From PALSA-607 sp963737705 (GTDB lineage Bacteria; Actinomycetota; Actinomycetes; Acidothermales; Acidothermaceae), in assembly GCA_963737705.1 (NCBI GenBank), contig CAVTTP010000007.1:248001-312000 (forward strand): a stretch of 64,000 nt of DNA, given 5' to 3'. The notes below the pieces were generated by a model. That model made no database searches, was not told the origin of the DNA, and saw nothing but the letters and a program-made list of their open reading frames with translations. The stretch's first letter is position 1. Every line of letters starts with the position of its first letter. Shown one piece after another: positions 8,746-17,257 of the stretch. A program made the position numbers and the translations under genes.

Positions 8746-8777
8746 GCCTCCTCGCACCCCTTGCCTGTTCGGCTCAC
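8742..8777 (-). CDS. Candidate 11-codon relay ORF before hisB
   Basis: Starts with GTG that overlaps the stop of the previous mini-ORF (GTGA) and encodes VSRTGKGCEEA; its TGA overlaps the hisB GTG, again as GTGA. It was created by the 29-bp duplication described separately. Nothing shows that the peptide is functional; its likely effect is to hand ribosomes from hisC to hisB. Whether it is translated is not known. Confidence 0.35.
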   Translation of the reverse strand: MSRTGKGCEEA

Positions 8778-8809
8778 GCCTCGCACCCCTTGCCTGTTCG
8801 GCTCACGCC
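8752..8809. repeat. 29-bp perfect tandem duplication between hisC and hisB
   Basis: Two identical 29-bp units, 8752-8780 and 8781-8809. A third partial copy (the CGGCTCACGCC end) lies at 8738-8748, where hisB starts. Each unit carries one GTGA overlap site. Without the two units the hisC stop would directly overlap the hisB start as GTGA, like most other junctions in the operon. Confidence 0.9.
8774..8806 (-). CDS. Candidate 10-codon relay ORF after hisC
   Basis: Its GTG overlaps the hisC TGA (GTGA) and it encodes VSRTGKGCEA, ending in a TGA that overlaps the GTG of the next mini-ORF. The chain hisC, mini-ORF 1, mini-ORF 2, hisB is therefore linked by three successive 4-bp stop/start overlaps. 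Presumed to act only in translational coupling. Confidence 0.35.
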   Translation of the reverse strand: MSRTGKGCEA

Positions 8810-9945
8810 TCAACCTTCCCGTATGGCAGTGCCCGCTCTCCGGCCGCGGTCGCGGCCACCTCGAGCAATGCCTGCTTGAACGTCGCCATCTCAGCCGGCG
8901 TTCCGATACTCACCCGAAGCCAAGGTGCCGGCCCCGACTCGCGAATGAGCACACCGCGGTCGAGCAGACCCTGCCAGACGGCGTGCCGATCGGCGAACTC
9001 GCCGAAGAGCACGAAGTTCGCATCCGAGTCGGAGACGGAGAACCTCTCCGCCCGCAACCAGTCGACGGTGGCGTCGCGCTCCGCGCGCAGGGTCTCGACC
9101 TGGGCAAGCAACTCGTCGGCGTGTGCGAGCGCCGCACTCGCGACGGTCTGTGTCACCGTCGACAGGTGATACGGCAACCGCACGATGCGCACTGCATCGA
9201 CAATCGGCTCACTGGCGACCATGTAGCCGACCCGCGCGCCTGCGTAAGCAAATGCCTTGCTCATCGTGCGAGTCACCACCAAGTTGGGGTACTGGTCGAG
9301 CAACTCCAACGCGGTGGCGGTACCCGGACGACGGAACTCGGCGTAGGCCTCGTCAACAACCACGACGCCGCCGTGTTCGGCAGCGGCGTCGAGTACGGCG
9401 CGGGCAGTGTCGGGTGGCAGCGCCGTGCCGGTCGGATTGTTCGGTGACGTCAGCAAGGTGATAACCGGCTGGCGGGCGCGCACAGCTGCCGTTGCCACTT
9501 GGGGGTCGAGACTGAAGTCGGGCGCGCGATCGATGGTTTGGTAGTGCGTAAACGTGTCTCTGCAGTACTGCGGGTACATCGAGTAGGTCGGCGCAAACCC
9601 GAGAACGCTTCGGCCGGGGCCGCCGAAAGCCAGCATCAGCTGGTGCATGACCTCGTTCGAACCGTTCGCTGCCCACACGCGTGCCCGGTCGACGTCCACC
9701 TTCTCGTTGGCTTTCAGGTACGCGGCGAGATCGGCTCGCAACTGCCACGCCTCGCGATCGGGGTAGCGATTCAACCCGCCCGCCGACGCACCGACCGCCG
9801 CCGCAATGTCAGCGATCAAGCTGGGGGACGGCGGGTACGGATTCTCATTCACATTCAGCCGCACCGGGACGTCGAGTTGCGGGGCGCCGTACGGGACCTC
9901 GCCGCGCAGGTCGTCGCGCAGCGGCACTGAATCGAGCGTGCTCAT
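8803..9945 (-). CDS. hisC: Histidinol-phosphate aminotransferase
   Basis: PLP-dependent fold-type I aminotransferase converting imidazole acetol phosphate and glutamate to histidinol phosphate. 380 residues. Visible: substrate motif NENPYPPS (33-40), SPNNPTGT, Asp198 and Tyr201 in VVVDEAYAEF, and the PLP Schiff-base lysine Lys230 in TRTMSKAFAYAGARVG. The ATG at 9945 overlaps the hisD TGA as ATGA and fits the family N-terminus; an upstream in-frame extension of 81 codons lies inside hisD. Its stop abuts the 29-bp duplication. Confidence 0.96.
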   Translation of the reverse strand: MSTLDSVPLRDDLRGEVPYGAPQLDVPVRLNVNENPYPPSPSLIADIAAAVGASAGGLNRYPDREAWQLRADLAAYLKANEKVDVDRARVWAANGSNEVMHQLMLAFGGPGRSVLGFAPTYSMYPQYCRDTFTHYQTIDRAPDFSLDPQVATAAVRARQPVITLLTSPNNPTGTALPPDTARAVLDAAAEHGGVVVVDEAYAEFRRPGTATALELLDQYPNLVVTRTMSKAFAYAGARVGYMVASEPIVDAVRIVRLPYHLSTVTQTVASAALAHADELLAQVETLRAERDATVDWLRAERFSVSDSDANFVLFGEFADRHAVWQGLLDRGVLIRESGPAPWLRVSIGTPAEMATFKQALLEVAATAAGERALPYGKVEA

Positions 9946-11267
9946 TGCGAGCCCTGTTGCGGCACTCTGATCCGGACCGCGGCCACGTGTGCAGCCAGGT
10001 CCTCGGCACCGCCGAGAGCATCGATGAGGGGCGCAACCTCGGCAAGCGCGTCGCGGTCGTAATCGATGACGTGGATCATGCGCTGAAAGGCCTGCACCGA
10101 CAGGCCACCCGTGAATCGCGCCGTGCCACCGGTCGGCAGCACGTGGTTCGAGCCTGCGAGGTAGTCGCCAAGGCTGACCGGCGACCACGTGCCGACGAAG
10201 ATCGCGCCTGCATTGCGCACCCGGTCGGCAATCTTCTGCGCCTCTCGGGTCACCACTTCAAGGTGCTCCGCAGCCCAGGCATCGACTACCTGCAAACCCG
10301 CTTCGATGTCATCGACGAGCACGTAAGCCGATTGGCCGGCCAGTGCGGCTCGCACCCGCTCGACGTGGCGAGTTGCCGGCACCTGCACGTCGAGCTCGGC
10401 GTCGACATGGTCCAGCAGTTCGGCAGAATCGGTGACCAGCAAGCAACTCGCGAGTTCGTCGTGTTCGGCCTGGGCGATGAGGTCAGCCGCAAGGTAACCC
10501 GGGTTCGCCGAATCATCAGCCAGGATGCCAATCTCGGTCGGGCCGGCCTCGGAGTCGATGCCAACGATTCCCTTGACCAACCGCTTGGCTGCAGCGACGT
10601 AGACGTTGCCAGGACCTGTCACGACATCGACCGGCTCGATGGCTTCACCGTTTTCGTGCGTGCTGCCGTAGGCGAAAAGGGCGATCGCTTGTGCTCCCCC
10701 GACCGCGTAAACCTCGTCAACGCCAAGCAGCGCACAAGCCGCGAGCACCGCCGGGTGCGGTAAACCGCCGAACGCCTTCTGCGGCGGCGACGCCACCGCG
10801 AGCGACTCGACGCCCGCCACCTGCGCGGGCACGACATTCATCACGACGCTGCTCGGGTAGGCCACCAAACCGCCCGGCACATACAGGCCGACGCGCCGTA
10901 CCGGTACCCACCGCTCGCGAACGCGGCCACCCGGCGCGACCAGGATATCGACGTCCGCGTGCAGTTGGGCCTCGTGCACCAACCGCGCCCGCCTCGCCGC
11001 TTCGACGAGAGCGGCCCGCACGGAGCCATCGAGATCGGCGAGGGCAGCCGCGAGCGCGTCGGCCGGCACCCGCAGCGTCGCGAGGTCGACATCGTCGAAT
11101 CGCTTGGTGATCTCCCGAACCGCGAGTGCACCGCGGGCTCGCACGTCATCGCAAATCGGCCCTACTGAGGCGAGCGCCGACTCGACCTGGACAGGTGCCC
11201 GAGGTAGCAGGCCACGAATCTCGATCGTGCCCGGCGTTCGACCGCGAAGGTCGATCCGACGCAACAT
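9942..11267 (-). CDS. hisD: Histidinol dehydrogenase
   Basis: Zinc enzyme performing the last two NAD-dependent oxidations from histidinol to histidine. 441 residues. Zinc ligands are seen as Gln266 and His269 (AQAEHDE) and the later histidine in GSNHVLPTGGTA; the nucleotide loop is VTGPGNVYVAAAKR. It is the first gene of the histidine operon, 98 bp after the helicase gene on the same strand, and is coupled to hisC by ATGA. Confidence 0.97.
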   Translation of the reverse strand: MLRRIDLRGRTPGTIEIRGLLPRAPVQVESALASVGPICDDVRARGALAVREITKRFDDVDLATLRVPADALAAALADLDGSVRAALVEAARRARLVHEAQLHADVDILVAPGGRVRERWVPVRRVGLYVPGGLVAYPSSVVMNVVPAQVAGVESLAVASPPQKAFGGLPHPAVLAACALLGVDEVYAVGGAQAIALFAYGSTHENGEAIEPVDVVTGPGNVYVAAAKRLVKGIVGIDSEAGPTEIGILADDSANPGYLAADLIAQAEHDELASCLLVTDSAELLDHVDAELDVQVPATRHVERVRAALAGQSAYVLVDDIEAGLQVVDAWAAEHLEVVTREAQKIADRVRNAGAIFVGTWSPVSLGDYLAGSNHVLPTGGTARFTGGLSVQAFQRMIHVIDYDRDALAEVAPLIDALGGAEDLAAHVAAVRIRVPQQGSQ

Positions 11268-11315
11268 CCGTGACTCCGCAGCCTCAGGACGTCAGGCGAC
11301 GTCGTCTTTTCGGAT

Positions 11316-11345
11316 GGCGCCCAGCCTATCGGCGGGGCGCCAGCG
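11316..11345 (-). promoter_or_regulatory. Hairpin in the hisD leader
   Basis: TGGCGCCC and GGGCGCCA can pair (8 bp) around a loop of about 12 nt between the helicase stop and hisD. No T-run follows on the minus strand. It could be a terminator for the helicase or a leader structure for the his operon. I see no run of His codons typical of an attenuator peptide. Low confidence. Confidence 0.3.
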
Positions 11346-11365
11346 ATTAACGCGCCCGAGAGCGG

Positions 11366-12889
11366 TTACGCGCTCCGACGGCGGCGGCCGGGCCCCTGGA
11401 AGGGCGCGGTCCGCACCGATGGCGCTCCACTGCGACGGCTGGTCGAGTGGCCGGCCGGGCGACTCGTGGTGGTCTGCGTCTCGCGACGCGGGATGACGCG
11501 GACGACGACGGGCTCACCCGAGGCCGCCAGCTCGCGCACGGCTTGGTGGCCGGGATGCACGTCTTGTGCGACCGGCGTGACGCCGGCGCCCTTGTGCAAT
11601 GCGGCAACATCGCGGACCTCGCCTGGCTGCACGAGTGACAACGCGGTGCCACTCGCACCCGCGCGGGCGGTACGGCCCGACCTGTGCAAGTAGTCCTTGG
11701 AGTCGTTCGGCGGATCGAAGTGCACGACGAGGTCGACGTCATCGACGTGAATGCCGCGCGCAGCGACATCGGTCGCGACGAGCACCCTCGGCTGGCCGGC
11801 CGCAAACCCGTCAAGCGCTCGCTGCCGAGCGTTCTGCTTTAGGTTTCCGTGGATCGCTGCGGCATGCACGCCGCCGCGAGCCAACTGCATCGCCAGCCGG
11901 TCGGCGCCGTGCTTGGTCCGAACGAAGATCAACGTACGAGCAGGTCGGGCGGCGAGCTCAGTGATAACCGCGACCTTGTCCTCGGAACGAAGCGTGAACA
12001 CCCGGTGCTCCATCGCGTCGATGTGCGACGACGATGTCGCGACCGCGTGCAACGCAGGGTCCTTGAGGTAGGCCCGCACGAGCTTGTCAACGCCGCGGTC
12101 GAGCGTCGCGGAGAAGAGCATCCGCTGCCCGTCGGGCGCGGTCTGGTCGAGGATCGTTGTGACAGCAGGCAGGAAGCCGAGGTCGGCCATGTGGTCGGCC
12201 TCGTCGATTACCGAGACCTCGACACCGGAGAGCACCAGGCAACGTCGCTCGAGCAGGTCGATGAGTCGGCCTGGCGTGGCGACGACAAGGTCGACGCCAC
12301 GGTTCAGCGCGTCGATCTGCTTGCCGTACGGCGCACCGCCGAACACGCAGCACAGCTTCAGTCCGAGCGCCTCACCGAGAGGTCGCAATGCGTCGGCAAC
12401 CTGCATCGCGAGTTCACGAGTAGGAACCAGCACGAGGGCCCGCGGCGCCTTCGACATGCGCATCGAGCCAGACGTCGCGAGGCGAGCCAGCATCGGCAAG
12501 CCGAACGCCATGGTCTTGCCGCCGCCGGTCTGTGCCCGGCCGAGAACGTCGCGGCCGGCCAGAGCGTCGGGGATCGCGTGGGACTGGATCGCGAAGGGCT
12601 TCTCGATGCCGCGCTTGCTCAGCGCCATCACGAGGGCCTTCGGCAGACCAAGTTCGGCAAACGTGCGATCGGTCGCCGGCTCCGCCATCGCGAGGTCGAG
12701 CAACCGCTCGAGCTCGGAGACAGCTGAGGCCTTCGGGGCGCGCGACTGGGTGGATTTGCTAGCGCCACGGTTCGGACGGCGGGCAGGCGCGCCGTTGCGC
12801 GCGGGTTGGCCGCCGCGACTGGGCGCGGACGTGCGGGAGGACCCACCCGAGGAACGAGTGGGCGTGGACGAGTAGTAAGGGGCAGACAT
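11366..12889 (-). CDS. DEAD-box ATP-dependent RNA helicase
   Basis: RNA helicase of 507 residues. The first 55 or so residues are a disordered Ser/Arg/Pro-rich arm. Core motifs in order: Q motif (FAIQSHAIP), motif I AQTGGGKT (119-126; Gly replaces the common Ser), PTREL, TPGR, DEAD at 229-232, SAT, then in the second lobe RGIHVDDVDLVVHFD and HRSGRTARAG. A second basic disordered tail follows. Such proteins unwind structured RNA in ribosome assembly, RNA decay or cold adaptation. Start ATG 12889 matches the arm composition; the SD is poor. Confidence 0.93.
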   Translation of the reverse strand: MSAPYYSSTPTRSSGGSSRTSAPSRGGQPARNGAPARRPNRGASKSTQSRAPKASAVSELERLLDLAMAEPATDRTFAELGLPKALVMALSKRGIEKPFAIQSHAIPDALAGRDVLGRAQTGGGKTMAFGLPMLARLATSGSMRMSKAPRALVLVPTRELAMQVADALRPLGEALGLKLCCVFGGAPYGKQIDALNRGVDLVVATPGRLIDLLERRCLVLSGVEVSVIDEADHMADLGFLPAVTTILDQTAPDGQRMLFSATLDRGVDKLVRAYLKDPALHAVATSSSHIDAMEHRVFTLRSEDKVAVITELAARPARTLIFVRTKHGADRLAMQLARGGVHAAAIHGNLKQNARQRALDGFAAGQPRVLVATDVAARGIHVDDVDLVVHFDPPNDSKDYLHRSGRTARAGASGTALSLVQPGEVRDVAALHKGAGVTPVAQDVHPGHQAVRELAASGEPVVVRVIPRRETQTTTSRPAGHSTSRRSGAPSVRTAPFQGPGRRRRSA

Positions 12890-12967
12890 AAAAGGTGACG
12901 CTCCGTCGGTATTGCGGAGGCATCGTCATCATCGTCAGGTTCGACGTGGAGCGCGGGTTGGCGCGCC

Positions 12968-13032
12968 AAAGGATCAAAGTTCGATCCTGGGAGGGACGTA
13001 GCCTCGCGGGCGGCTCGCCCGCGGGAGGGACG
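12968..13032 (-). promoter_or_regulatory. Structured 5' region of the helicase gene
   Basis: The roughly 300 bp between the helicase start and the divergent deacylase hold two inverted repeats: AGGATC-7-GATCCT near 12970-12988 and GCGGGC-5-GCCCGC near 13008-13026. Long structured leaders are known for cold-inducible helicase mRNAs, but nothing here proves such control. I see no other gene in the gap. Confidence 0.3.
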
Positions 13033-13181
13033 GCTGTTTGGCCGTCATCTCGACCATCGTAGCAGTGTGGCCCGGCATCGACTCGGCAACGGGCCGCCGA
13101 TGCCGACTCGATGCACTGCGCTGGCGATTCACTGCGCCGCCGGCGACCGGCGCGCCGACGGATCTTGCCGCCGGGAGTATC

Positions 13182-13187
13182 TAGACT
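13182..13187 (+). promoter_or_regulatory. -10 hexamer TAGACT of a probable leaderless gene
   Basis: TAGACT ends seven bases before the GTG start of the deacylase gene, placing the transcription start on or next to the start codon. No Shine-Dalgarno sequence is present. The arrangement recurs at two other plus-strand genes in the window. No convincing -35 is seen. Confidence 0.5.
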
Positions 13188-13194
13188 TTTGAGC

Positions 13195-13674
13195 GTGAAT
13201 GGCAGGGGGACCCCGGCGCTCCTCATGCTCGCCAATGCGGGCGTGGCGTACACGGTTCACCCGTACGAGCACAATCCGGCGAGCCGATCGTTCGGCGAAG
13301 AGGCGGCCGCGGCCCTCGCGGTGCCTGCGGATCGGGTCTTCAAGACCCTCCTTGTCGATGTTGACGGGCAACTTGTCGTGGCGGTCGTTCCGGTCTCTGG
13401 GTCGTTGGACCTCAAGGCTCTCGCGGAAGCCGTTGGCGGCAAGCGGGCTGCGATGGCCGACGTCGCGGTCGCCGAACGCGCGACCGGGTATGTCGCTGGT
13501 GGCATCAGTCCGCTGGGCCAGCGCCGGCGGCTGGCCACTGTGATCGACTCGTCCGCCCTCGATCACCCCACGGTCTACGTCTCGGCCGGACGACGCGGCC
13601 TTGACATCGAGCTCGCCGCACAGGATCTGGTCACGATGACGAAGGCGACGACAGCAGTCATCGCCAGGGACTGA
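13195..13674 (+). CDS. ybaK: YbaK/EbsC-type Cys-tRNA(Pro) deacylase
   Basis: Trans-editing enzyme that hydrolyses Cys-tRNA(Pro) made in error by prolyl-tRNA synthetase. 159 residues from GTG 13195. Family hallmarks are present in order: FGEEAA, FKTLLV, the invariant lysine region, GYVAGGISPLGQRRR and YVSAGRRGLDIELA. The start is chosen because upstream in-frame sequence lacks family similarity and because a -10-like TAGACT sits directly before it. Its 3' end overlaps the convergent DUF2567 gene by 17 bp. A second, more distant YbaK-type protein is encoded near 62.5 kb. Confidence 0.92.
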   Translation: MNGRGTPALLMLANAGVAYTVHPYEHNPASRSFGEEAAAALAVPADRVFKTLLVDVDGQLVVAVVPVSGSLDLKALAEAVGGKRAAMADVAVAERATGYVAGGISPLGQRRRLATVIDSSALDHPTVYVSAGRRGLDIELAAQDLVTMTKATTAVIARD

Positions 13675-14431
13675 CGGGCCTAGCTCGGCTAGGTGTTGGT
13701 GGGCTCGCGTTGGTCGGCTGGCTGTTGGTCGGCTGGCTGTTGGTCGGCTGGGCGTTCGGTGCCGACTCGGCCGGCGCCGGCTCTGTCGGCTCGATCTCGA
13801 CCGGCCGATCAGGGGTGAACAGAGCGACCACGAAGACGACGAGCAAGGCAGCGATCGGCCATCCGACCAGGAACCGTCTGGTCGTCAACTCGATGAAGTA
13901 GCGGTGCTGGCCGACGCTCGCCCGCGCCAACCAGTAGTCCTGCGGTCCACCGCTGAGCGCCCGCCCGATGAAGGCGGCCAGCAGCGATGCGAGCGTGCCG
14001 CCCACCGCCATTGCGATGCTCACCGCGACACCTCGCCGGCGGGCCAGGATCGTCGCGACAAGACCGCACAAGAGGCCGGCCCCCACCCCGATGAACAGGA
14101 ACGTCACGTCGGCCGAGGCGAACACCTTGTTCGCAGAATCGAACTGAATGCTCTTCCCGCCGCTGGCCGAGACGACTCCGCGCGGTCGCGGCGCAATCCA
14201 CAACCACAAGAAGCCGGCCAGCACGCCAACGATGACCACGGCGACGGTGCCGAGCAAAGCGGTCCAGACGTCTGCGAGTCCGATCGGCGATCGGCTCCCC
14301 ACCGGCGCATCTGCACCGGGGGGCGCGCTTATGGCATAGGGAGAGGACCCGTACGGCATGGGCCGGGGTTGCGAATACGCGAGCGTCGGTTCCGGCTGGT
14401 CGGCCGGCCCCTGGGCCGCGTCGTCACTCAC
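13658..14431 (-). CDS. DUF2567-type membrane protein
   Basis: 257 residues. Pro-rich cytoplasmic N-terminus (about 1-50), four hydrophobic segments (about 57-80, 108-130, 137-155 and 190-210) and a Pro/Asn/Thr/Ser tail. FLWLWIAPRPRGVV and the spacing of segments resemble DUF2567 proteins of Actinomycetota, of unknown function. The tail contains three PTNSQ-like repeats encoded by a 15-bp tandem repeat. The GTG start lies within GAGGAGGTG. Its end overlaps the convergent deacylase gene. Confidence 0.75.
   Translation of the reverse strand: MSDDAAQGPADQPEPTLAYSQPRPMPYGSSPYAISAPPGADAPVGSRSPIGLADVWTALLGTVAVVIVGVLAGFLWLWIAPRPRGVVSASGGKSIQFDSANKVFASADVTFLFIGVGAGLLCGLVATILARRRGVAVSIAMAVGGTLASLLAAFIGRALSGGPQDYWLARASVGQHRYFIELTTRRFLVGWPIAALLVVFVVALFTPDRPVEIEPTEPAPAESAPNAQPTNSQPTNSQPTNASPPTPSRARPVSPWR
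13709..13753. repeat. 15-bp tandem repeat, three copies
   Basis: Unit GTTGGTCGGCTGGCT at 13709, 13724 and 13739; the third copy has one mismatch. It encodes QPTNS repeats near the C-terminus of the DUF2567 protein and keeps the frame. Confidence 0.85.
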
Positions 14432-14455
14432 CTCCTCACCGTAACGGGGGCAGTG

Positions 14456-15229
14456 TCAACGCGATCTGACGGCCCGCCGAAATGCCCAGGTCGACGCCGC
14501 GAGCGCAAGCACGCACACGCCGACGCAGATCGCGAGATCGCCACCAATCGTCGTCCAACTCGGTGAGTGCTTGAACGATTCGGCGAACGCGTCGACGGCA
14601 TACGTCGACGGGACGGCGGCCCGTACGGCTTGGATGACGCCGGGCAACCGATGAGCCGGCACGATCCCGAGAAACATCACCAGCGACATGCCTAGCTGCC
14701 CAGCGACCGTCGCGATCTCGGGCCGCGAGGCGGCGAGTCCAAGCAGCGCGCCAAGGCCGGCGAGAGAGATGCCGGCGGCCACCACGACTGGCCCGATGAC
14801 CCAGACGTGAGAGAGGGGTAACCGGTAGAACGCGGCTCCCCCGACGGCGACCAGGATCGATCCAGGGACGGTGAAGCTGGCCCATGCAGCTGCCGTCGCC
14901 GTCACGACTGCCGCCGGGTTGATGGGCAGGGCACCGAAATAGTCCAGTGCGCCGGAAGCTTTCAGTGCGCCGAACCGCTGTGCCAGCAGGTTCAGTGCGA
15001 CGAACGACACGACGGTGACCGATGAACCGGCGACGACCGATTGCTGAGTGACGTGGCTGCTTGTGTCGACGAGCCCTTTCAGCAAGACGACGAGCCCGAC
15101 CGACTGCAGCGTGGCGGCCAGAAAGATCGGAATCGCGGCTGTCTTCGCTCGTGACAGCTGACCCTTGAAGATGGCAGCGAACGTGGCGGCGAACGTTGGC
15201 CGCGGCGCCGGTTCGGGGTTCTCGATCAC
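14456..15229 (-). CDS. ABC-2 type transporter permease
   Basis: 257 residues with about six hydrophobic segments (roughly 34-51, 66-85, 108-130, 140-165, 172-192 and 226-248), consistent with an ABC-2 permease. It is coupled to the upstream ATPase gene by a GTGA overlap. Together they form a two-gene export system; the substrate is unknown. The 24-bp gap to the DUF2567 gene suggests one transcript with it. Confidence 0.87.
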   Translation of the reverse strand: MIENPEPAPRPTFAATFAAIFKGQLSRAKTAAIPIFLAATLQSVGLVVLLKGLVDTSSHVTQQSVVAGSSVTVVSFVALNLLAQRFGALKASGALDYFGALPINPAAVVTATAAAWASFTVPGSILVAVGGAAFYRLPLSHVWVIGPVVVAAGISLAGLGALLGLAASRPEIATVAGQLGMSLVMFLGIVPAHRLPGVIQAVRAAVPSTYAVDAFAESFKHSPSWTTIGGDLAICVGVCVLALAASTWAFRRAVRSR

Positions 15230-16212
15230 GCGCGTTCCAAGTCGCGCGCGGCGCCGCCCAAAGTGAGGTAGACGTCTTCAAGCGACGGCGTCGACAGGGT
15301 GAAGTCGTCGAGTGCAGCGAACAACGGGCCGTTCGTCAGCTCGGCAAGAGCCGCCCGGGCGTCGTCGGCGGGCAACCTGACACTCCACCGCCGACCGTGC
15401 TCGATCGCCCGCGCCCGGAGCGAGGACGCCAGCGGGTCGTCATCCGGCGGGTCGTGCCGCCAGACGAGCTCGAGCCGCACCTCGCGATCGACCAGCGCCT
15501 TCAGCCGGCCCGGTGTATCGCTGGCAATGACGCGCCCGCAGTCCAAGATCGCGACCCGGTCGAGGACGGTCTCGGCCTCGAGCACGTTGTGAGTGACGAG
15601 CACGACGGTGGTCGCCTGCTCGGAGCGACGGCGTTCGATCGCGCCCCACACTGCGCGCCGTGCAGTTGGGTCAAGGCCGGTCGTCGGCTCGTCGAGCACC
15701 AGCACTGGCCGGTCGCCGACGAGCGCCGCGCCGACGCCAGCCAGCCTGCGCTGACCTCCCGAGAGCTTGGCAATAGGCCGATTCGCGAAGGCGCCGACCC
15801 CGAGCTCATCGATCACGTCGTCGCGAGCCGCAGTCGCGTCGCGGCGCGAGAGACCGCGCAACCGCGCGGTCGTCTCCAGCGCATCAGCAGGAGTTTGATC
15901 AGCGAGCGCGGCGTCGTCCTGCGGCAGGTAGGCAACGAAATCGGGGACGACGCGGGGCTGGGCCACGATGTCGCGCCCGAAGAGTTCGATGCGCCCGGCG
16001 TCCGGCCGGAGCAGCCCGATGAGCTGCCTGACCACGCTCGTCTTGCCCGCGCCATTGGGGCCGAGCAGCCCGAAGACCTCGCCTCGACGGACTTCGAGGG
16101 CGACGTCGTCAGTTGCGGTGACATCGCCTGACTTTGTCCGGTAGACCTTCGAAAGACCGCTGACGACGTAGGCAATTCCCGGCTCGGCGCCCTCGCTCCT
16201 GCTGGCCGTCAT
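15226..16212 (-). CDS. ABC transporter ATP-binding protein
   Basis: 328-residue ATPase of an ABC-2 (drug or lipid export type) system. Walker A GPNGAGKTS, Q-loop region YLPQDDA, signature LSGGQRRLAGV, Walker B VLVLDEPTTGLDP and switch His (VLVTHNV) are all present. The C-terminal 90 or so residues form the additional domain often found in DrrA/CcmA-like ATPases. First gene of the pair; its partner permease follows with a GTGA overlap. Confidence 0.93.
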   Translation of the reverse strand: MTASRSEGAEPGIAYVVSGLSKVYRTKSGDVTATDDVALEVRRGEVFGLLGPNGAGKTSVVRQLIGLLRPDAGRIELFGRDIVAQPRVVPDFVAYLPQDDAALADQTPADALETTARLRGLSRRDATAARDDVIDELGVGAFANRPIAKLSGGQRRLAGVGAALVGDRPVLVLDEPTTGLDPTARRAVWGAIERRRSEQATTVVLVTHNVLEAETVLDRVAILDCGRVIASDTPGRLKALVDREVRLELVWRHDPPDDDPLASSLRARAIEHGRRWSVRLPADDARAALAELTNGPLFAALDDFTLSTPSLEDVYLTLGGAARDLERA

Positions 16213-16248
16213 GTCGCGAGCAGCCTAACCGGCGGGGAAGGCGCCCGA

Positions 16249-17139
16249 TCAGTGGGCGCGTCGGAGCGTGACAGGCAAGCCGGTGTCGTCCCAGACGTCG
16301 TTGACGTCAGTCAAAGTCACGGCGTACTTCGCAAAGATTGCGCAATTAGCAATGCTCGTATTGCGGCCGAACCTGTTGTTGTCGATCTGAATCCCCGTCA
16401 TCGACGGCTTGGGCAGGTTCACCAGGTTCACCGTGCAGTTGCCCCCTTCGGCGTAGTTGCCGGTGAAGTGCAGGTCCGTGACGGTCCCGAGATTCTGCTT
16501 AACCTGCATGGCCGAGTTGTTGTAGCTCGTCATGTCGAACGCGTTGTTGGTGATGTACAGGTTCTTGCCGACGAAGATCTCGACGCCGTCGTTGTGCGCC
16601 GGATTCCCACCCTGGTCGGGATCGTGGGGGAAGAAGGGAAGGTCATGGATGTAGGAGTCGGTGATGGTGACGTTATCGCCGGTGATCTTCGAAGCATCGT
16701 TTGTACCGTGGATGTTGAGGCGCAGGGCCGTGTAGTTGGCCCCGCGAATCCCGTCGATCTGCACCGATGTGTATTGGGGGACCAGCTCACTGTCTTCCAC
16801 CAACACGTTCGTGCCGGACACGACTTTGACCAGCGCGGTATCGCCGTGCGAGACGCCGCCACGCACTATCGAATCCTCGATGGTCACGTTCGACGCCTGG
16901 ACGACGACGAACCCATGGATGTCAAGGTCCTTCAGGACCGTCCCGGCTTTGGTGATCGTGATGTTGCCGTTGTGTTGGGTCAACGTCGTACCGGGCGGAA
17001 CGCCGGTATTGGCTGCGGACGGTCGCGCCGCCGGCTTGGTCGCCGCGTGCGCCTCGTCGTGAGCAAAGGACACGCCACTGGCTGCCACTACGACGCTAGT
17101 GCCCGCAGCAAGCACTACCCGCCCTGGATTCCACGCCAT
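16249..17139 (-). CDS. Secreted right-handed beta-helix protein
   Basis: 296 residues. A signal peptide of about 33 residues (hydrophobic VVLAAGTSVVVAASGVSFA, then AHAA) indicates export. The rest is built of short repeated strands (ITITKAGTVLKDLDIHG, NVTIEDSIVRGG, LYITNNAFDMT, IQIDNNRFG), typical of parallel beta-helix proteins related to pectate lyases and other polysaccharide-acting enzymes. HNDGVEI and Asp/Asn clusters might form an active site, but I cannot assign a substrate. GAGGGGG precedes the ATG at good distance. It stands alone with no partner gene. Confidence 0.8.
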   Translation of the reverse strand: MAWNPGRVVLAAGTSVVVAASGVSFAHDEAHAATKPAARPSAANTGVPPGTTLTQHNGNITITKAGTVLKDLDIHGFVVVQASNVTIEDSIVRGGVSHGDTALVKVVSGTNVLVEDSELVPQYTSVQIDGIRGANYTALRLNIHGTNDASKITGDNVTITDSYIHDLPFFPHDPDQGGNPAHNDGVEIFVGKNLYITNNAFDMTSYNNSAMQVKQNLGTVTDLHFTGNYAEGGNCTVNLVNLPKPSMTGIQIDNNRFGRNTSIANCAIFAKYAVTLTDVNDVWDDTGLPVTLRRAH

Positions 17140-17257
17140 CGAGCTTCCCCCTCGGCGACTTAAGTCTGGATCACCGGCTGGTGGGGATTATGCACCTAGC
17201 GGCGCGACTTGTCGCCAAACCTCAGCCGCAGCAGCAGCATGAAGGGCGAGCAGATGC

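Noticed and set aside
11294..11322. GACGTC-AGGC-GACGTC followed by TCTTTT on the plus strand, terminator-like
   Set aside because: No plus-strand gene ends nearby; the stem is only 6 bp. Probably fortuitous.
12759..12932. Upstream open frame overlapping the helicase start (ATG near 12932, out of frame)
   Set aside because: Several ATGs precede it, but it runs far into the helicase gene and looks like a shadow frame; no SD or similarity. A regulatory uORF cannot be excluded.
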